A stretch of 64,000 nucleotides of DNA from Gymnogyps californianus (taxonomy: Eukaryota > Chordata > Aves > Accipitriformes > Cathartidae). A program made the translations under genes and the position numbers. The notes below the pieces were generated by a model. It made no database searches. It was not told the origin of the DNA and worked only from the letters and a program-made list of their open reading frames with translations. The stretch spans positions 61,982,707 through 62,046,706 of the forward strand of contig NC_059473.1 of the NCBI RefSeq assembly GCF_018139145.2, given 5' to 3'. Positions within the stretch are counted from its first letter, which is position 1; each line of letters begins with the position of its first letter. Shown one piece after another: positions 49,812 through 62,450 of the stretch.

Positions 49812-50003
49812 ACCTTCTCTGTGTAAAGATGCTTACTTTATTTCTCATTTGCAATTGTCTGACTTCAGCTTCCAGCTATTATACTTTGTAACGCCTTTGT
49901 CTTCTAGATTAAAGAACACTTCAGTAGCCAATGTTTTCTCCCTGTGAAGTTACTCTATCTACGCTATAATCAAGTCACCTCTCAATCTTCTTTTACTTTA
50001 AAG
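49812..50003 (-). mobile_element. Ancient CR1/L3-clade LINE relic
   Basis: On the minus strand, 50001-49835 translates with two or three stops into a peptide beginning RRLRGDLI and containing REKTLATEVFFNLED and GVTKYNSWKLKSDNCK, the pattern of the extreme C-terminal end of the ORF2 reverse transcriptase of old CR1/L3-type LINEs (the RRLRGDLI motif is shared widely in that clade). The fragment is internal: no 5' part and no 3' tail. Substitutions and internal stops make it inactive and old, much older than the CR1 at 62196. Confidence 0.75.
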
Positions 50004-51880
50004 GAGTGTGAATGATGAAAGAGACTATGAACTCTGGAGAGGTACTAGAATGGGAAACCCAGTGTTCATTATGGGACCTGTCGTTCACCCTCAGGCAAAC
50101 CAGCTTAACTACCCCCATGTTTCCTTCTTACAGATTTTTCTTGGTTGTTTAAATTGCAGAGTCTTTGGGTGTGTCTATAGCACAACAGATTAGCAACCTT
50201 TTTCAGATCTTTATTAGTGCAGTAAAAAGAGGGTAAACCATAGTACAAAGGGGTCTGTCCATTGTAGCTCATTTACATTTATTTGGTTGGTAACTGTTCT
50301 TACATTGTTCTCTAAAGTTTTTCTTTGTTTGCTTGTTTGTTTTCTAGTTGAAACAGTGATTGACTTAGAAGACATGAGGATGCCTCTTCAGATCACTGCT
50401 GACCTGATTTCAGAATATTTAGGTTTTAGTTAACATAAGAATATGAAGTTTGTCCAACCTGTCAATTCCAAATCCCAAGAGAAAATCAATGGAAAAACAG
50501 TTTCAAATATATCTTTGTGTGGATTTTGTGAACAGCCAGATTACTAATGCAGGAAGTTCTGTTCTTTTGGAATATTAGTTGCTCTATTTTAATTAAGCAT
50601 AGGCAAGAGGTCCCTACCCTATACTAAAAAGCATAATTAATAATATTAGCAAAAATGTGTTTTTTATACATTGCTCTTGTACATATTTCTGCAGTAATTA
50701 AAGGCTTTAAATGACTGAGGCAAAACTAAGAGGCATCATTTAATGATATCTGAACTCCGCTCCGTAATGCTTATTGGTTTTGATGTAAGTTGAGTTAATT
50801 AAACTTGGAGTAAAGGGTAAAGAGTTAATCAAACCCAGGGTAAAGTGAAAGATTTTTGAAGGTGAGAGTGTCCAGAGGCATAACTGCAGTCAAGACAGAA
50901 CAATGCTGAGAATACTTCAAAAAAACAAAATAGCATGGTAGGTTGCAATAGGTAACTCGTGATAGAGAATTTGTGATAGATAATATCTCCCTCTGGCCAC
51001 ACGATTCTGCCTGCATACTATGGACATCATCAATGCCAGCTAAACTATACACAGTGCTTTAGTAAAGAGACCAAACCAATGGAATAAGAACATAATATAT
51101 TACTTTCTTCAAGGTATTTACTTCTTATTGGGTTCTGCTAACATGACTGAAAAGAATACTAAAAAGTCCCTGCTTGTGAACACCAAAGAAAGATTGATGA
51201 GGCATTATAAATAATTAATTCATTTTGTTATTTTCTTGACTGAATTCACATGGAAAAGTTGGAGGAAAAAAACTGAGATTTTGAACATCAAGTCAGGGAC
51301 CTTTGAAACACCACAGAGATTCTTTATCTTCATACTAGACCGCCTTAGATATGACAGCAATTAATTTTAGTATAAGATATAATGTTGCAATGTAACTTTT
51401 TAAAGCAGAAGCCATTTATGAAAATTGTGGAATCAGAATGAAATCAACATTTAGAGAGCTATATGAATGTACTAAGCTATGCACTTGCATGACCTTTAGT
51501 AAATTACTTTTCACCCATCCCAAGAAAAAATAGGACTAGGGGTTATTCTATGTCCCAGTCCACTCTGGGGCTCCTCTGAAATTAATGAAGCTGAATATTA
51601 AGCCTTACTCCAGGGAAAGAGCAAGCTAAAGTGCTGTAGAAGGGAGAAACAAACTGATCAGGACATTGTGAGGAAGTTTGCTTTCAGTAGGTGTGTAAGC
51701 TGAGTTTACTTCTTACCTTTGTATAGTAAATTCCACTCCTACCTAATAAATATAGAGAAAAACAAGGGAAAAAGATCTGAGATGCAGGTAGTGACATGTT
51801 CATTAAAGCGACATTCCATCTCATTTTAAAATAAGTGTTAGGGTCATCATGGGTCACCTTAATGCTACCAACTTATTTAC
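50004..51880. other. Noncoding DNA, no gene seen
   Basis: AT-rich sequence with no frame above 80 codons. A CATGACCTTTAGTAAATTAC stretch at 51489-51508 faintly resembles the MIR core, but not enough to call. Confidence 0.5.
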
Positions 51881-52483
51881 ACTGTCCGTCTGACCCTTCT
51901 GGGCAGAAGCCTAAAAGTGAAGCAGGTGGGCTGAGATTTCCTCCCTAAACCCATCCCAAGGTTGAATTCCTGTAGCTATGCAAGACATGAACCGATGCCT
52001 TAATGCAGATCAAAGACTGCCAGGTCTTATGATAAAACTGAAAGGAAGGCCTATGTTGGTACCTGCCCGAGCTTGTTGACCCTGTTGTACTCAGGGATAA
52101 CTCCTGGTGGCATAAGCCCAACATCCCTGTTAGTCTCTGGGCTAAACCCAGCTATCTGCCCTTATATTTTATGCTGGCTCTTTCCAATTCTAACATTTAC
52201 CCTTTGGTTCTCATGGCTTCAACCTTAACTTTAGGGATTGCCCAAATATTAACCCTGAAGAGATCCAAATAGCCAGACTGGAGCAGTTCTTATGTGAGCA
52301 CAGTGCCTTTTGGACAGTCCTGCCTGTACAAGCGTCAACCCTCTCTGGCCTTAATTTCAACCCGGAGGCCATTTCCATAGACAGAGATCATAAAGTGGCC
52401 ACAGGTCATGCTGGCTTATCCTGCTGGTTGATCCTGCTCTAGCCCTAGGCCCAGTCTGGTCCAGCACCCTCTTGCACCAACTG
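51881..52483. other. GC-richer patch of unknown origin
   Basis: Moderately GC-rich block with recurring CCTTAAC/TTAACCCT-like words and no useful open frame except an 83-codon minus-strand frame that runs into the microsatellite (52357-52608). Possibly a decayed repeat. No family recognised. Confidence 0.3.
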
Positions 52484-52650
52484 TTGTGTATGTATATATC
52501 ATATAGATAGGTACAGGAATAGGCATATAAATTCACACCCACACTATATATGTCTGTGTAGCTGTATACACATTGTATACATGTATACAAATACACACCA
52601 GTATACACACAAAATATATAAATATAAATATATATAAATATATATATTTA
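52484..52650. repeat. Alternating TA/TG/CA microsatellite region
   Basis: Alternating purine-pyrimidine sequence: TGTATGTATATATC at the left, several GTATAC palindromes in the middle (52563-52608), and (TA)n with A interruptions at 52613-52650. Degenerate compound microsatellite with strong self-complementarity. Confidence 0.85.
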
Positions 52651-53149
52651 GTTACACCAGTAATAAATACCACTGTTAAACTCTGATCTGTAAAAACATG
52701 GGTGATATCTGCCTATGTCAATGTTAATTTCTGCTATATCCATGGCTCAAACACATAAATGGCTCCGAGACCCACCACCCAAAATAGTCTCATAGTAGTC
52801 CTTCCTGGTATGGTAATCTGTGCAGGTTTCTCCTGCACACTAGAATTCTGACAAGAGGAAAAAGAATATATGTGCAAGGGCTCCTAGCAGGTTGGTATGA
52901 GTTTTGTTTTTTTACAATCAGCAAATCTGATGTGATTCTGAAAGTAACTAAAATGTTCATTATGTATCAAGGACATAGAAAGGCTCTTTAACTGGTGCCC
53001 TGGATGGCTTAAAATTGTACTGGCGCCTTCCTGCCTGCTTCAGTATCTTAAACTAGGCATGAATCACAAGTAAATTGCCCAGTCTAATCAAATTCTACCT
53101 GAATATATGTTACATAGAGTTGCAGAAGATGTGCTATATCTTGAAAAAT

Positions 53150-53560
53150 GGAAATATTTCCAGGTCTAATCAGATCACTTTAAGTGGAAAAGTAGTGATC
53201 ACTAACGCCAAATGAAATTAGATTGTGGAAAGTACAGAGTGGGTTATTAGATAAGGGCCGAGTGATCACTAGTATAAATTATTGATCACTGCTTCCAAAT
53301 TCCACCAAATGACTGACATCTCCTCCAGTGTTTCTAAGCATGGGTCAATTGTTATGTGACTAACATCCCCTAACCTTATACTGTCAAAGTACATGCCCAG
53401 TTTTCTAAGAAAGAATCAGTGTGATAGATAAAGCCTGATTCATCACTCTTTATTTCCATTTTTGGCAACATATGGAATGTTAATGAGCTCAATGGCAAAT
53501 AAGTAGGGTTAGTGCATAAAGCTATAAAGATCATTAATATAAATGACAGATAACTATCTT
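53150..53560. promoter_or_regulatory. Candidate conserved block with AGTGATCACT repeats
   Basis: The palindrome AGTGATCACT occurs at 53194-53203 and 53261-53270, and ATTGATCACT follows at 53281-53290. Homeodomain, GATA-like (TTAGATAAGG; GTGATAGATAAAG) and MADS-like words surround them. Frames are closed. The repetition is observed; regulation is inference. Confidence 0.25.
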
Positions 53561-56500
53561 AAATTCCAGTATGACTCTTCCAGAGCTGCAGGATCAAGCT
53601 GAGGGAGATGGCTGCAGAAGAAGCAGATAGAGAAAGAGCGATGTGATTTCAAAGAGCATCTGTAGTCAGGAACTAAATCTTCTTTCACTGTCACAGGTAT
53701 CCAGAGAGCTAAAACAGGAGAGTAAAGGGTGTGCATGTCTGTGTTAGTGTATAGGGAAGACAGGGATAAGAAACAAGGATATTAGCAACAGTGGGCTGAG
53801 AAATTCCCTTGTTATGAAGGGTAACATCCTTCCTATTTCTTGGAAGGCTTTCAGAGACAACCAAGAAAGATACAGTTTACTCAGAGCAGAGAAAACCCCA
53901 AAGCATGCAATTCCCAGATATTTGGAAATACAGAATCCAAGCCCAGCAGCCGGTGGAGGTTTACCAGTGCCACAGAAATAAGTACTGACAGCACTGAGCA
54001 GATACGTAAAAGGAAGAGAAAAACCACACACTGACTCACAAAATATGGATCACTGGACTGATTTGCCTTCAGAGGATCACTGAAAATCTGCATGTTTCAC
54101 TTACACTGCAATTTATACTTCATGCTGCCTACTCTTCTGAGCCAGGTGCACACACCAGGTTTTTGGCTCACTTAACACTTAACTTTCCTGTGGTTTTGAA
54201 GACTCTGCTCCTGACTAATCTATCATATTTCTGCAAAACATTAAAAAAAAAAAAAATCCAGATTTCTTATGAAGCAGTTTTGGTCTCTCTCTGGGGTGTA
54301 TGGGCTTGACCATTTTTGTATGGAAACCAGAAAGGGAGTGGAAAGGAATATGGGCAAAAAGAGAGGAAAAGCAAGTTGCTCTGTACAGCTTAGTTGCAGT
54401 CAAAACTAAGAAGTTCAAGTACTGTGAACAGTACAAAGGATGTCTTTTGGTTTTCATACAGAAGTGCACTCCTCAAAGATTTTCAGCTCAATTTTCAAAT
54501 AAAAAAGCTTTCAACAGAACTGTAATGTTTGGAGTTCATCTTCTGCTGAACATCATGGAGTGTACGTCACACATATTATTTAGGTCAAAAGTATAATTTT
54601 CATTTGAGCCCTTAGTCTGAATGTTCACATCTGTTATATTTGATTTGGGTTTTTTGGAGTGAAACAAAAATTGACATTGAAACAAGAGTTATTGCACACT
54701 AACAGTACACATTTTTCACAATATTTTTGCCAAACCAAGTTGCTGGATCAATTGGAACCAACAGCACTGGTCTGGGAACTTGCTATCAATTCAGATTTGA
54801 TAGGAAGCAAATCAATAGAGCTGTTGAAATTAATAGTGCCATTCTAAAGAATATGACCTGTTAACTAACCAACATTTAAATAATCACTCCTGGGCTCAAT
54901 ATAAAATTTCCATGGCTTTAAACAGTAGTTTGAGCAAATCCTTATTCATTAGCAGGTCAGATTTGTTAGATATGGTTTATTGATTTCCAAATCAATGAAG
55001 GATGGTTTTGAAAATGCAGCAGGGACTATTTATTAAAAGCTCTAGTTTAAACTCACAGAAGAGCTAACCAAGATAGCTAAAGATAAAACCTCTAGCATAT
55101 AAAACATTCAGATCAGTAAGGAAGGGCACCTTTTTTTGCAAGTACATTATGCTTTGCTGCATCCGGCTGATCTTCCTACTACGCAAGCAAGAGTCAGAAG
55201 TCAGAAGGAACATATAAGAATATATCTACAGACGTAGCCAAGAATGCTTTCAAAATTCTTTAAAATCAAGAGCAAAGAATTAAGCCTGTAGAAATCTAAT
55301 TGATCCCATGAAAAGAAATAATAAGGTCAAGAAAAATACGCTGTGAAGCATATACTTCAGAACAGTTCATCACCACTCAAAAGTAAACAGATTTATATTT
55401 ATTATTCTTCTCCTAAAATTCTTTTTGCAATGTCAGTTCTAGATCAAGGCAAAGAGCTTCACTCCATTTTTAAATGAATTTCCCATTGTGTTCACCTTCT
55501 CAGCAATCCAATTTTCTGGCGCAAATGTGGAAGTGAATTTCAAGTACGTATACACAGAAACAGGATTTTCAATTCACCCATGCAAATACTCACCCGGGCA
55601 GAGCAGGCATGGTCATTCAATCCAGAAATAGAAATTATATCACGTGAGTTTCTGACCAGCTACTACTAGGCAACACAATATAAACTTTGGCTGTTTGCAT
55701 ATCAACTACTCCCAGAAAATGGTTTATGATTAATGCCTTCAGGCAATAAATATTGAAAAATGGCAAACAGAGTTCACTCAAAGAAACAAGGAATCCTGAC
55801 CTGAACACAGCTATTTCAGAGAACACACAAAAAAGATGCAGTTATATAAATGATTGACTTCAAATTATTTCTGTGAGGGAGACAATTTGTTTCTATTTCA
55901 GATATGGTGATTCCAAGTGCAAAATTAATTCTTTCCAGTTATCCAAAAAAGAAAACCAAGTTAGCTTTGTCATTACTGACTGTTCGTTTACTTATTAAAC
56001 CATACATGGGAATGTTTTCCAGTACTTAGCCACAGCATAATAAACTATAGAGAAGCAATGGACCATGAATTTCTGGACATATATAAATTCTAAGTGCTAT
56101 ACTGTCTTTAAGATATATTTTGTCTGTTCTTTTGCATTTGATCTTCACTTCAAAAGAATTTTTTTTTGCAGGTATATATACTCTACTGTAACACAATAAC
56201 ATTATGCAATTTTTTCATGATTCCTTTAAATTTTACAGTAAGAAGAAAAATACAGTCCATATTGACTCTAAGAAGACTGCCTGTATTGCCTTTCAGGAAA
56301 TCAGGCCATACAGACGTATTATCAGCAGGTTATTTTCTGCTGTTTGACAGTAGCAGCTACATTGTGGGATCTTTTTTTTTTTTCTTTTTATTCAGACATT
56401 TGGAATTGTTTGTTTCTGTTGGTAATGAGCCAGTGTTCCTAACTCATAAGTGCTTGAAATTTCCTTATTTCAGAAAAATGACAGAATAACATGAAAGATG

Positions 56501-57747
56501 TTGTCATTTACTGTATTTTTCTGCAACCCCTGTGACATATCTCAAGTAAAGTAAAGAAACAGAACATTTATTTTTCCCCCATCACTGGGAAGAGAGACTG
56601 CGGTGGATTCAAACAGTTTTAACTCTTTAGTATCTGACAGCAGAAGAGAAGCAATCAGTAAGTGCTAAAAAAAGGAAGTATAGGAGGATGAGTCAGGCAG
56701 CCAGGCAGAACAAACCAGAGGTGCACCACCCTCTCTACGACTAAGGGAGAGGGACTAACCACCTCAGGGACTTGATAAAGATGTCCGGAGTGCTTGGGAA
56801 GGAAGGACTGCTGGACCCAGCCCAAACCATCGTGCTCTGTATGAACACAGCAGGGCAGCTCTCTAAACTGATTAAACTGGATTTTTTTTTTAACAAATAA
56901 ACTCCAGGAAAAAATGGCCCCTCTCTCAGCACTAAGCTAAAGAGATGTGTTTTAGTTCCTCTTTGAGCCCTGGCTACAGGATCACAGAGCTTCAGCTTAG
57001 TTGCTTATTACCACAAGCACTCCTTCAATGAATATAAAACGGGCTTAACAAGCTTCAAACCAACAAAACTGGGACCACAATGGCTAATACCTACTGTCTC
57101 CTCTCAGGAGTGACACAATAGCAGTGATCTTTTGTGACTGACTGAGCATGAATGTTATTTTCCCCAATGATGTGGCCTAATCTACCCTGTCAGACTCGCA
57201 GGGGGCAAACTAACATCAGTGGGAACCCTTCAGTTAAATCCCTGTGAACCATTCTTTAAATATCCCCCTACATGTCACCTTTTAGAAAGGCAATTGTGCT
57301 GCACAACAACACTCTCTGAGGCTCTGGAATCTCATTGCCAGAGGAGGAACACAGTTTCAAGGTATCAGGACATGTAGAAGTAATGCAGCCCACCCCTGTT
57401 AAGGAAATCCCTTCTAAGTGGAATGAGGTGCAGACAGGAATTTCTAATGATAAACGGGACACGCTACTAGCAAGAGATCCTACCTTGTCACTGGTATCTT
57501 AGCTGCTGCTGAAGCTACTAATACTGACCTCTGTACTCAGAAAACGTTTCCAGAATCATCCACAGTGTCTAGATTTGGCCCACGGACTGAGGAAGAAAAT
57601 ATTTGAGGATTTCAGGACCAGGCCTATTCAATTAGACAGGCCTAGTGGACTTCCTGCTGCTCTACCTTCATTCTTAGGATTTCTATTAGGAAGGCAAAGG
57701 AAGCCTCAGCCAGCAAAAATAGATTAAGATACTTGTGGGTGAGGTAT

Positions 57748-57802
57748 GGTAAAACTTGTTTTACCTTTCAATTTTTTAAAACTTTACCTTTGAATTTTTA
57801 AA
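57748..57802. repeat. Short hairpin and direct duplication
   Basis: GGTAAAAC-TT-GTTTTACC (57748-57765) is a perfect 8-bp inverted repeat. It overlaps a direct duplication of TTTACCTTTSAATTTTT: copy one lies at about 57753-57780 and copy two at 57780-57802. Confidence 0.7.
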
Positions 57803-60800
57803 CCCCTTTTCCTTGTAAACTCACTGCATGACCCCACAAGTGTCATGCCCACTGCCCTAATTAGAGTTACAGCTATCAAAACCACTCCTGGCTCTCATCC
57901 TTTCCCACAATTCACCTTGTGAGATGAATTAATGAACTGAAGAGTTAAGAAATCTTAATCCAGGCTTCATTTCTCTTCTTCGCCTGTAGCATGTGTGGCC
58001 AACTAGCTGCTTGCAGTGATGTATTGCATTATTTTCTGTCCACTGTTTTATGCTCCTCCCTCCAAAGGGAGTGCAGGCACTGCAAACCCAGACGTAGATC
58101 TCTTCAACTTTCTATGTTTGTCACTTCTTGGAGGATTTTTGCTAACTAGTATTATTCTCTTACAATTCTTTTGCCATGGAGAAAACTTTAAGTTCAGGAA
58201 GCTGGTAAGTAATTTCTTCTTCTTTCCAAAGCCCACAATAACGATTCATTGCTACTTTCCTGTAAGTAGGTTTGTATTCAAGGATACTTAATACCTCATT
58301 TTAAAGGGGACGCATAGAAATAAATACTTCTTTCCCCATTACAACTTTTCTTCTCACACTCTAATTCTCCCTCTGTCTTTCTATAAAGTAAAGAAAATAA
58401 CATTTTTAAAAAAAAATCTGATTTTTCAGGAAGGATTAAGAATATATGAAGTAAATTAAGATTAGACAACTTTGTCTTTTTTCTCTACCTATTTGCAGAA
58501 TTTTTTTCATCAGCTTTTCCTGAAATTCCCATCAGCTTCTCCCATTCCAAGCTCTACACACTTTCTTTCTTTGTAAACTTCCTGTGAATATAGACTTTAA
58601 TTAGTAGAGAGTATTCCCTAAGGGTGGATTTTATCAAGTGCCCTCCCAGGCCCTCTGGAGCTCTTCAGCTTTAAGTGAAGCTGAGTAATACTGGAGGAAA
58701 GAAAACTGGGAGAGCAAATTCCTTGAAGTGTCTCTAATCCCGTTATATACTGCAGAGGAGTATACTCAGGTTAGTACCAAGTAGAGTGGCATGGAGATTA
58801 TCTCCCCTCTTTTATGGCACTGAGTCACTGGTACAGGGTTCACCAAGTGCAGCCTCTCTTTGGACAGCTTAGATGTGGAAGGGGTAAAAATGTTTTCACT
58901 CAAAAATGTGAAACATAGCATGTTGAAATTTGGACACATTCATGCTCACTGTCATAAATAGAAAACACGCAAAAAGGAAAGGACTTAAGAGTCCTGTAGG
59001 GGACCATTCACTGGCCTGAAACTTTAGCTCACCATGCAATGTTTACTCATATTATAAACAGCTATTCCCTAATAAGCAATTTGGAGTTTCACTTCATTCG
59101 CTTTAGTATTCAATACTGTTTTGTACTTTGTGTTTCACATATTATCTTTGCACTATATAGACCAAATACAACCCTCTTCAGACTGAAAGAGATAACATGA
59201 CACCAGTAAGTAAGGGGCTGAGAAGCTTCTCAGTGAAAAACGGCTTGTATGGTGCTCTGGTCTGACCACAACGGAGCCTGGAAGGACAGTGTATTGAAAT
59301 ATCACCTCTGTTGCCCTCCCTTAACTGAGAGGCCTATGCTTGAAGACTGACAACTGTGCAACCCTTTTCTGCACTGCCTTGCAATGCTTATTGCCTGGAT
59401 GCCATCTGAGGAGCAGGGGTGAACAGCAGCTAAGTAATGAGGCAAAGCACTCTCTGGAAATAACACAGGTAGTCAAACAGTTGCACTTCCTATTCATCAG
59501 CACTGCAAACATTTATCCTTTTTAATTTTACTTCTGTAGCATTGCAGCTTTTCAGAGGGGAAACACTGCTTTTAGGTGGGGATAGCCCACCTTCATACTT
59601 CCAAGGAAGTGTTGGTTGAGAACCACTGTTTCTTTTATTACCCCCAACACTTTCTGAGATCCCAAATAAGATATTTCTTCAGTGCAAACAACCTCTGCCC
59701 TCCAGGCCAGCACAGAAATTCTTAGATAAACAGCTCCATATATGCTAATGAAGATGTCTGCCTGGAAGTAGGGTTATAAAACTCAGAACCTCCCCTAGCT
59801 GCTTTTTTCCACCATAAAAAAACCAAGTCAAAACATGCCCTTGGGCTTCAAGAACAGCTTATGTTACCAAAGAAAAACTCCATGACAGCATAAAAATCCT
59901 GCACGTTACTGCACACGGAAAGTTAAGTTGTGTTGAAAGTGATGGACACAAAGCAAAGTCTAAAAGAGTACTGAATCCATTTTGGCATTTGCAGATACAG
60001 GTTGCTTTCAGGTGCAGCACAATGTAATTCCTCTTACTAATTGACTAATTTATGCATGTCAGAAAACAATCGATTATGCCTCACAGGAACTTTTGCCAAG
60101 CCCTACTCCTGCTTTCCTCTCTCACATTATCAGGTGAGATCTTTCAGGACTCTGGAACATCTAAGTTACACTTGTGCATTTTGGGGTCCTACCTCAGTGT
60201 TCTTCTCACACATGTTCATCCTAATTGCCACCATCAGGAAGGCAAGACAGAGCCGTAATACCCAAGATTTTCCCCTTATGTGAGGTAACCTTCTCTCTTT
60301 GTAACCCCTTTTTTTCCTCCTGAAGCAGCACAAAATGGTAGCTGGGGGGAGGGATACAAGGATCTAAACTCCATCCCTTTTTAGGGATGCTCTAGTAAAG
60401 TGACAGTTTGGATTGGAAGTCTATTTATAAGTGCCTATACATTAAGGTTGTTAACACTCTGTGCAGTGTTTCTTTAAAACAAACAAGAGCATCTTTTTCC
60501 TGCTACTACTCATGACTGAATAGTGTGGCAAACTAAATAGCAGATCTTCCAATACTATACTCTTAGCTATGCTGATTCTCAGCTGAAAAGTCAACCATCA
60601 GTTGAGAGAGCAGACACTCCCACTGAAAAGATGCAACAGCAAAGTATGTCAGGAAACAGGGAGGAAGGTGGGGGTGGGGCTGTTTATGAGACATATGTGA
60701 ACCAAATGCCCAGACAAGCCTAGCCCACACAAAAAAACCCTAGCTGTTCGGGTTTTCTCCTAGAGACTAAGACATGAAGCTAACCAGGAAAAATTCTCAT

Positions 60801-62195
60801 CAGATATTTCGCAGGACAGATGGATATAACACTATTATAAATAAAAGAAAAAATAAATTAAAAAATAGGAATAGCTGGCTCATTATATGCCAGTTGGGAT
60901 GTTTGGTTATATTACCCCATACTTAGTCTGCTATATACTTTTACAGTTCTTACCATGAAAATGAAACTACTGGGTTTGGGTGTTTTCTTTTCAGCATTTA
61001 AGAATGACATTGCAAAGGCATGAAAGAAATCTCATTCCAAATACAAACCCTCTGCAAGTTCACTAGTTTGATGGTTGTTTGCCAACTTCCCTTTGAGAGG
61101 AATAGATCCTCAGTAACCAGATGAGAAACCCTCCCACCCGGTCAGCTTAGCATTTGTTCCTATTTAGGAGTGCAAGGGGAGTGCCCAAGGAGTCTGGGTG
61201 GCAGGATACCCTGGAGAGATGGTACTGCTTAGCATCAAGGTTTTAAAAGTAGTCTTGTGAACAGAAGATGAATCAGACAGAAACACTGTCACAGAACAGC
61301 AGGAGAGTAACGTAAGGAAAGTCCTTGCATTGCATGTGTTTAGCCCTCAAAGGACAGCTAAGAAGTACAAAAGAAGAGCTTATGTGTTCAAACATTTCTG
61401 CTTTTTCAACAGTATGAATTGTTCTCACAGAAAACAGTGCCTCTTTCCACAAACCAGGCTGATGAACAGGAGAAGTCTGCTTCAACTGAATCAGCAAAAA
61501 GGAAGAAGGCAAAAGGAAGGAAAAACAAAACTGAACCAAACCTCAGCAACCATACTGCAAAGGTTTTTGTTAGTTTAGTAGATTGCCTATTTTAGTTTTG
61601 GTTTTAATGTGCACAGATAATTTTCTGGTTCATATTAAGAAGTAGGAAACAAGTTTCATTGTCAACAAACAGCCACCTCCAACCAGGATGTGACAGCGTC
61701 TTGAAATTAGACTCACTCTTGGTCCAAAATAAGTTTAGCAGAAGGAAGCAATTTTCTTGTGTTTTTATCATTATGGAGTTTTTTGGCAGTATATTGACAA
61801 CAAAGTGACCATTTAGACTTATTCTACCAGTCTGGAATTTAGATGGTGCTTAAATGGTTATTTTTGCTTACACAAGTTCTTGAAATAACGTCTTTGGTGT
61901 TTATGGGCCTGATTATCAAAAGAGTCGAGCAGATTTTGAAAATCTGGTCACCACATTTTACTTGGAGGCAGAAAGAGATTGATTGTGTGACTGAAAACAT
62001 TTGCCTTTTTTTTTTTTTAATTGATACCAAACATTAATCATCACTAGGCACTGTACCTCAGACCTTTGGCATCACACCACTGACCTCTCTACCTTTTGAA
62101 ATAAGGAATGAATCTGTTGGCTTCTAACTTTATGTCAAAGGTCTTTAGAAGGGGAGGAATTTGTATATATTGTTCACCTATATGGCATTATTATT

Positions 62196-62450
62196 GGCCT
62201 CAAGTTGTGCCAGGGGAGGTTTAGATTGGATATCAGGAAAAATTTCTTCACCGAAAGGGTTGTCAAGCATTGGAACACGCTGCCCAGGGAAGTGGTTGAG
62301 TTGCCATCCCTGGAGGTATTTAAAAGACGTGTAGATGTGGCACTTAGGGGCATGGTTTAGCGGTGGACTTGGCAGTGCTAGGTTAACGACTGTATGATCT
62401 TAAAGGTCTTTTCCAACCTAAATAATTCTATGATTCTATGATACTATGAT
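62196..62450 (+). mobile_element. CR1 LINE, 5'-truncated 3' end
   Basis: The first part encodes the last residues of the CR1 ORF2 reverse transcriptase: a readable frame gives [20 protein letters not shown] then [10 protein letters not shown]. The copy then passes through the short 3' UTR (GATCTTAAAGGTCTTTTCC, AACCTAAATAATTCTATG) and ends with two to three ATTCTATGAT-type 8-10 bp units. CR1 lacks a poly(A) tail and usually makes no clear target duplications, as here. A short deletion lies near 62383-62395. Little degradation suggests a fairly recent insertion compared with the relic at 49812-50003. It cannot move, as only the 3' end is present. Confidence 0.95.

Larger units (their letters stand above)
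52651..62195. other. Noncoding DNA, a few candidate elements
   Basis: No gene recognised. Contains the motif-repeat block at 53150-53560, a hairpin with adjacent direct repeat at 57748-57802, and a weak exon-like segment ending in a good splice donor CTG/GTAAGT at 58202-58210. Frames reach 107 codons (56166-56489 plus) without any domain. Confidence 0.55.

Noticed and set aside
51489..51530. MIR-core-like CATGACCTTTAGTAAATTAC
   Set aside because: The similarity is limited to about 20 bases, with no supporting B-box or tail part nearby.
52423..52437. CTGGTTGATCCTGC, identical to the start of 18S rRNA
   Set aside because: Only 14 bases match, and sequence on both sides departs at once from 18S rRNA. 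Coincidence.
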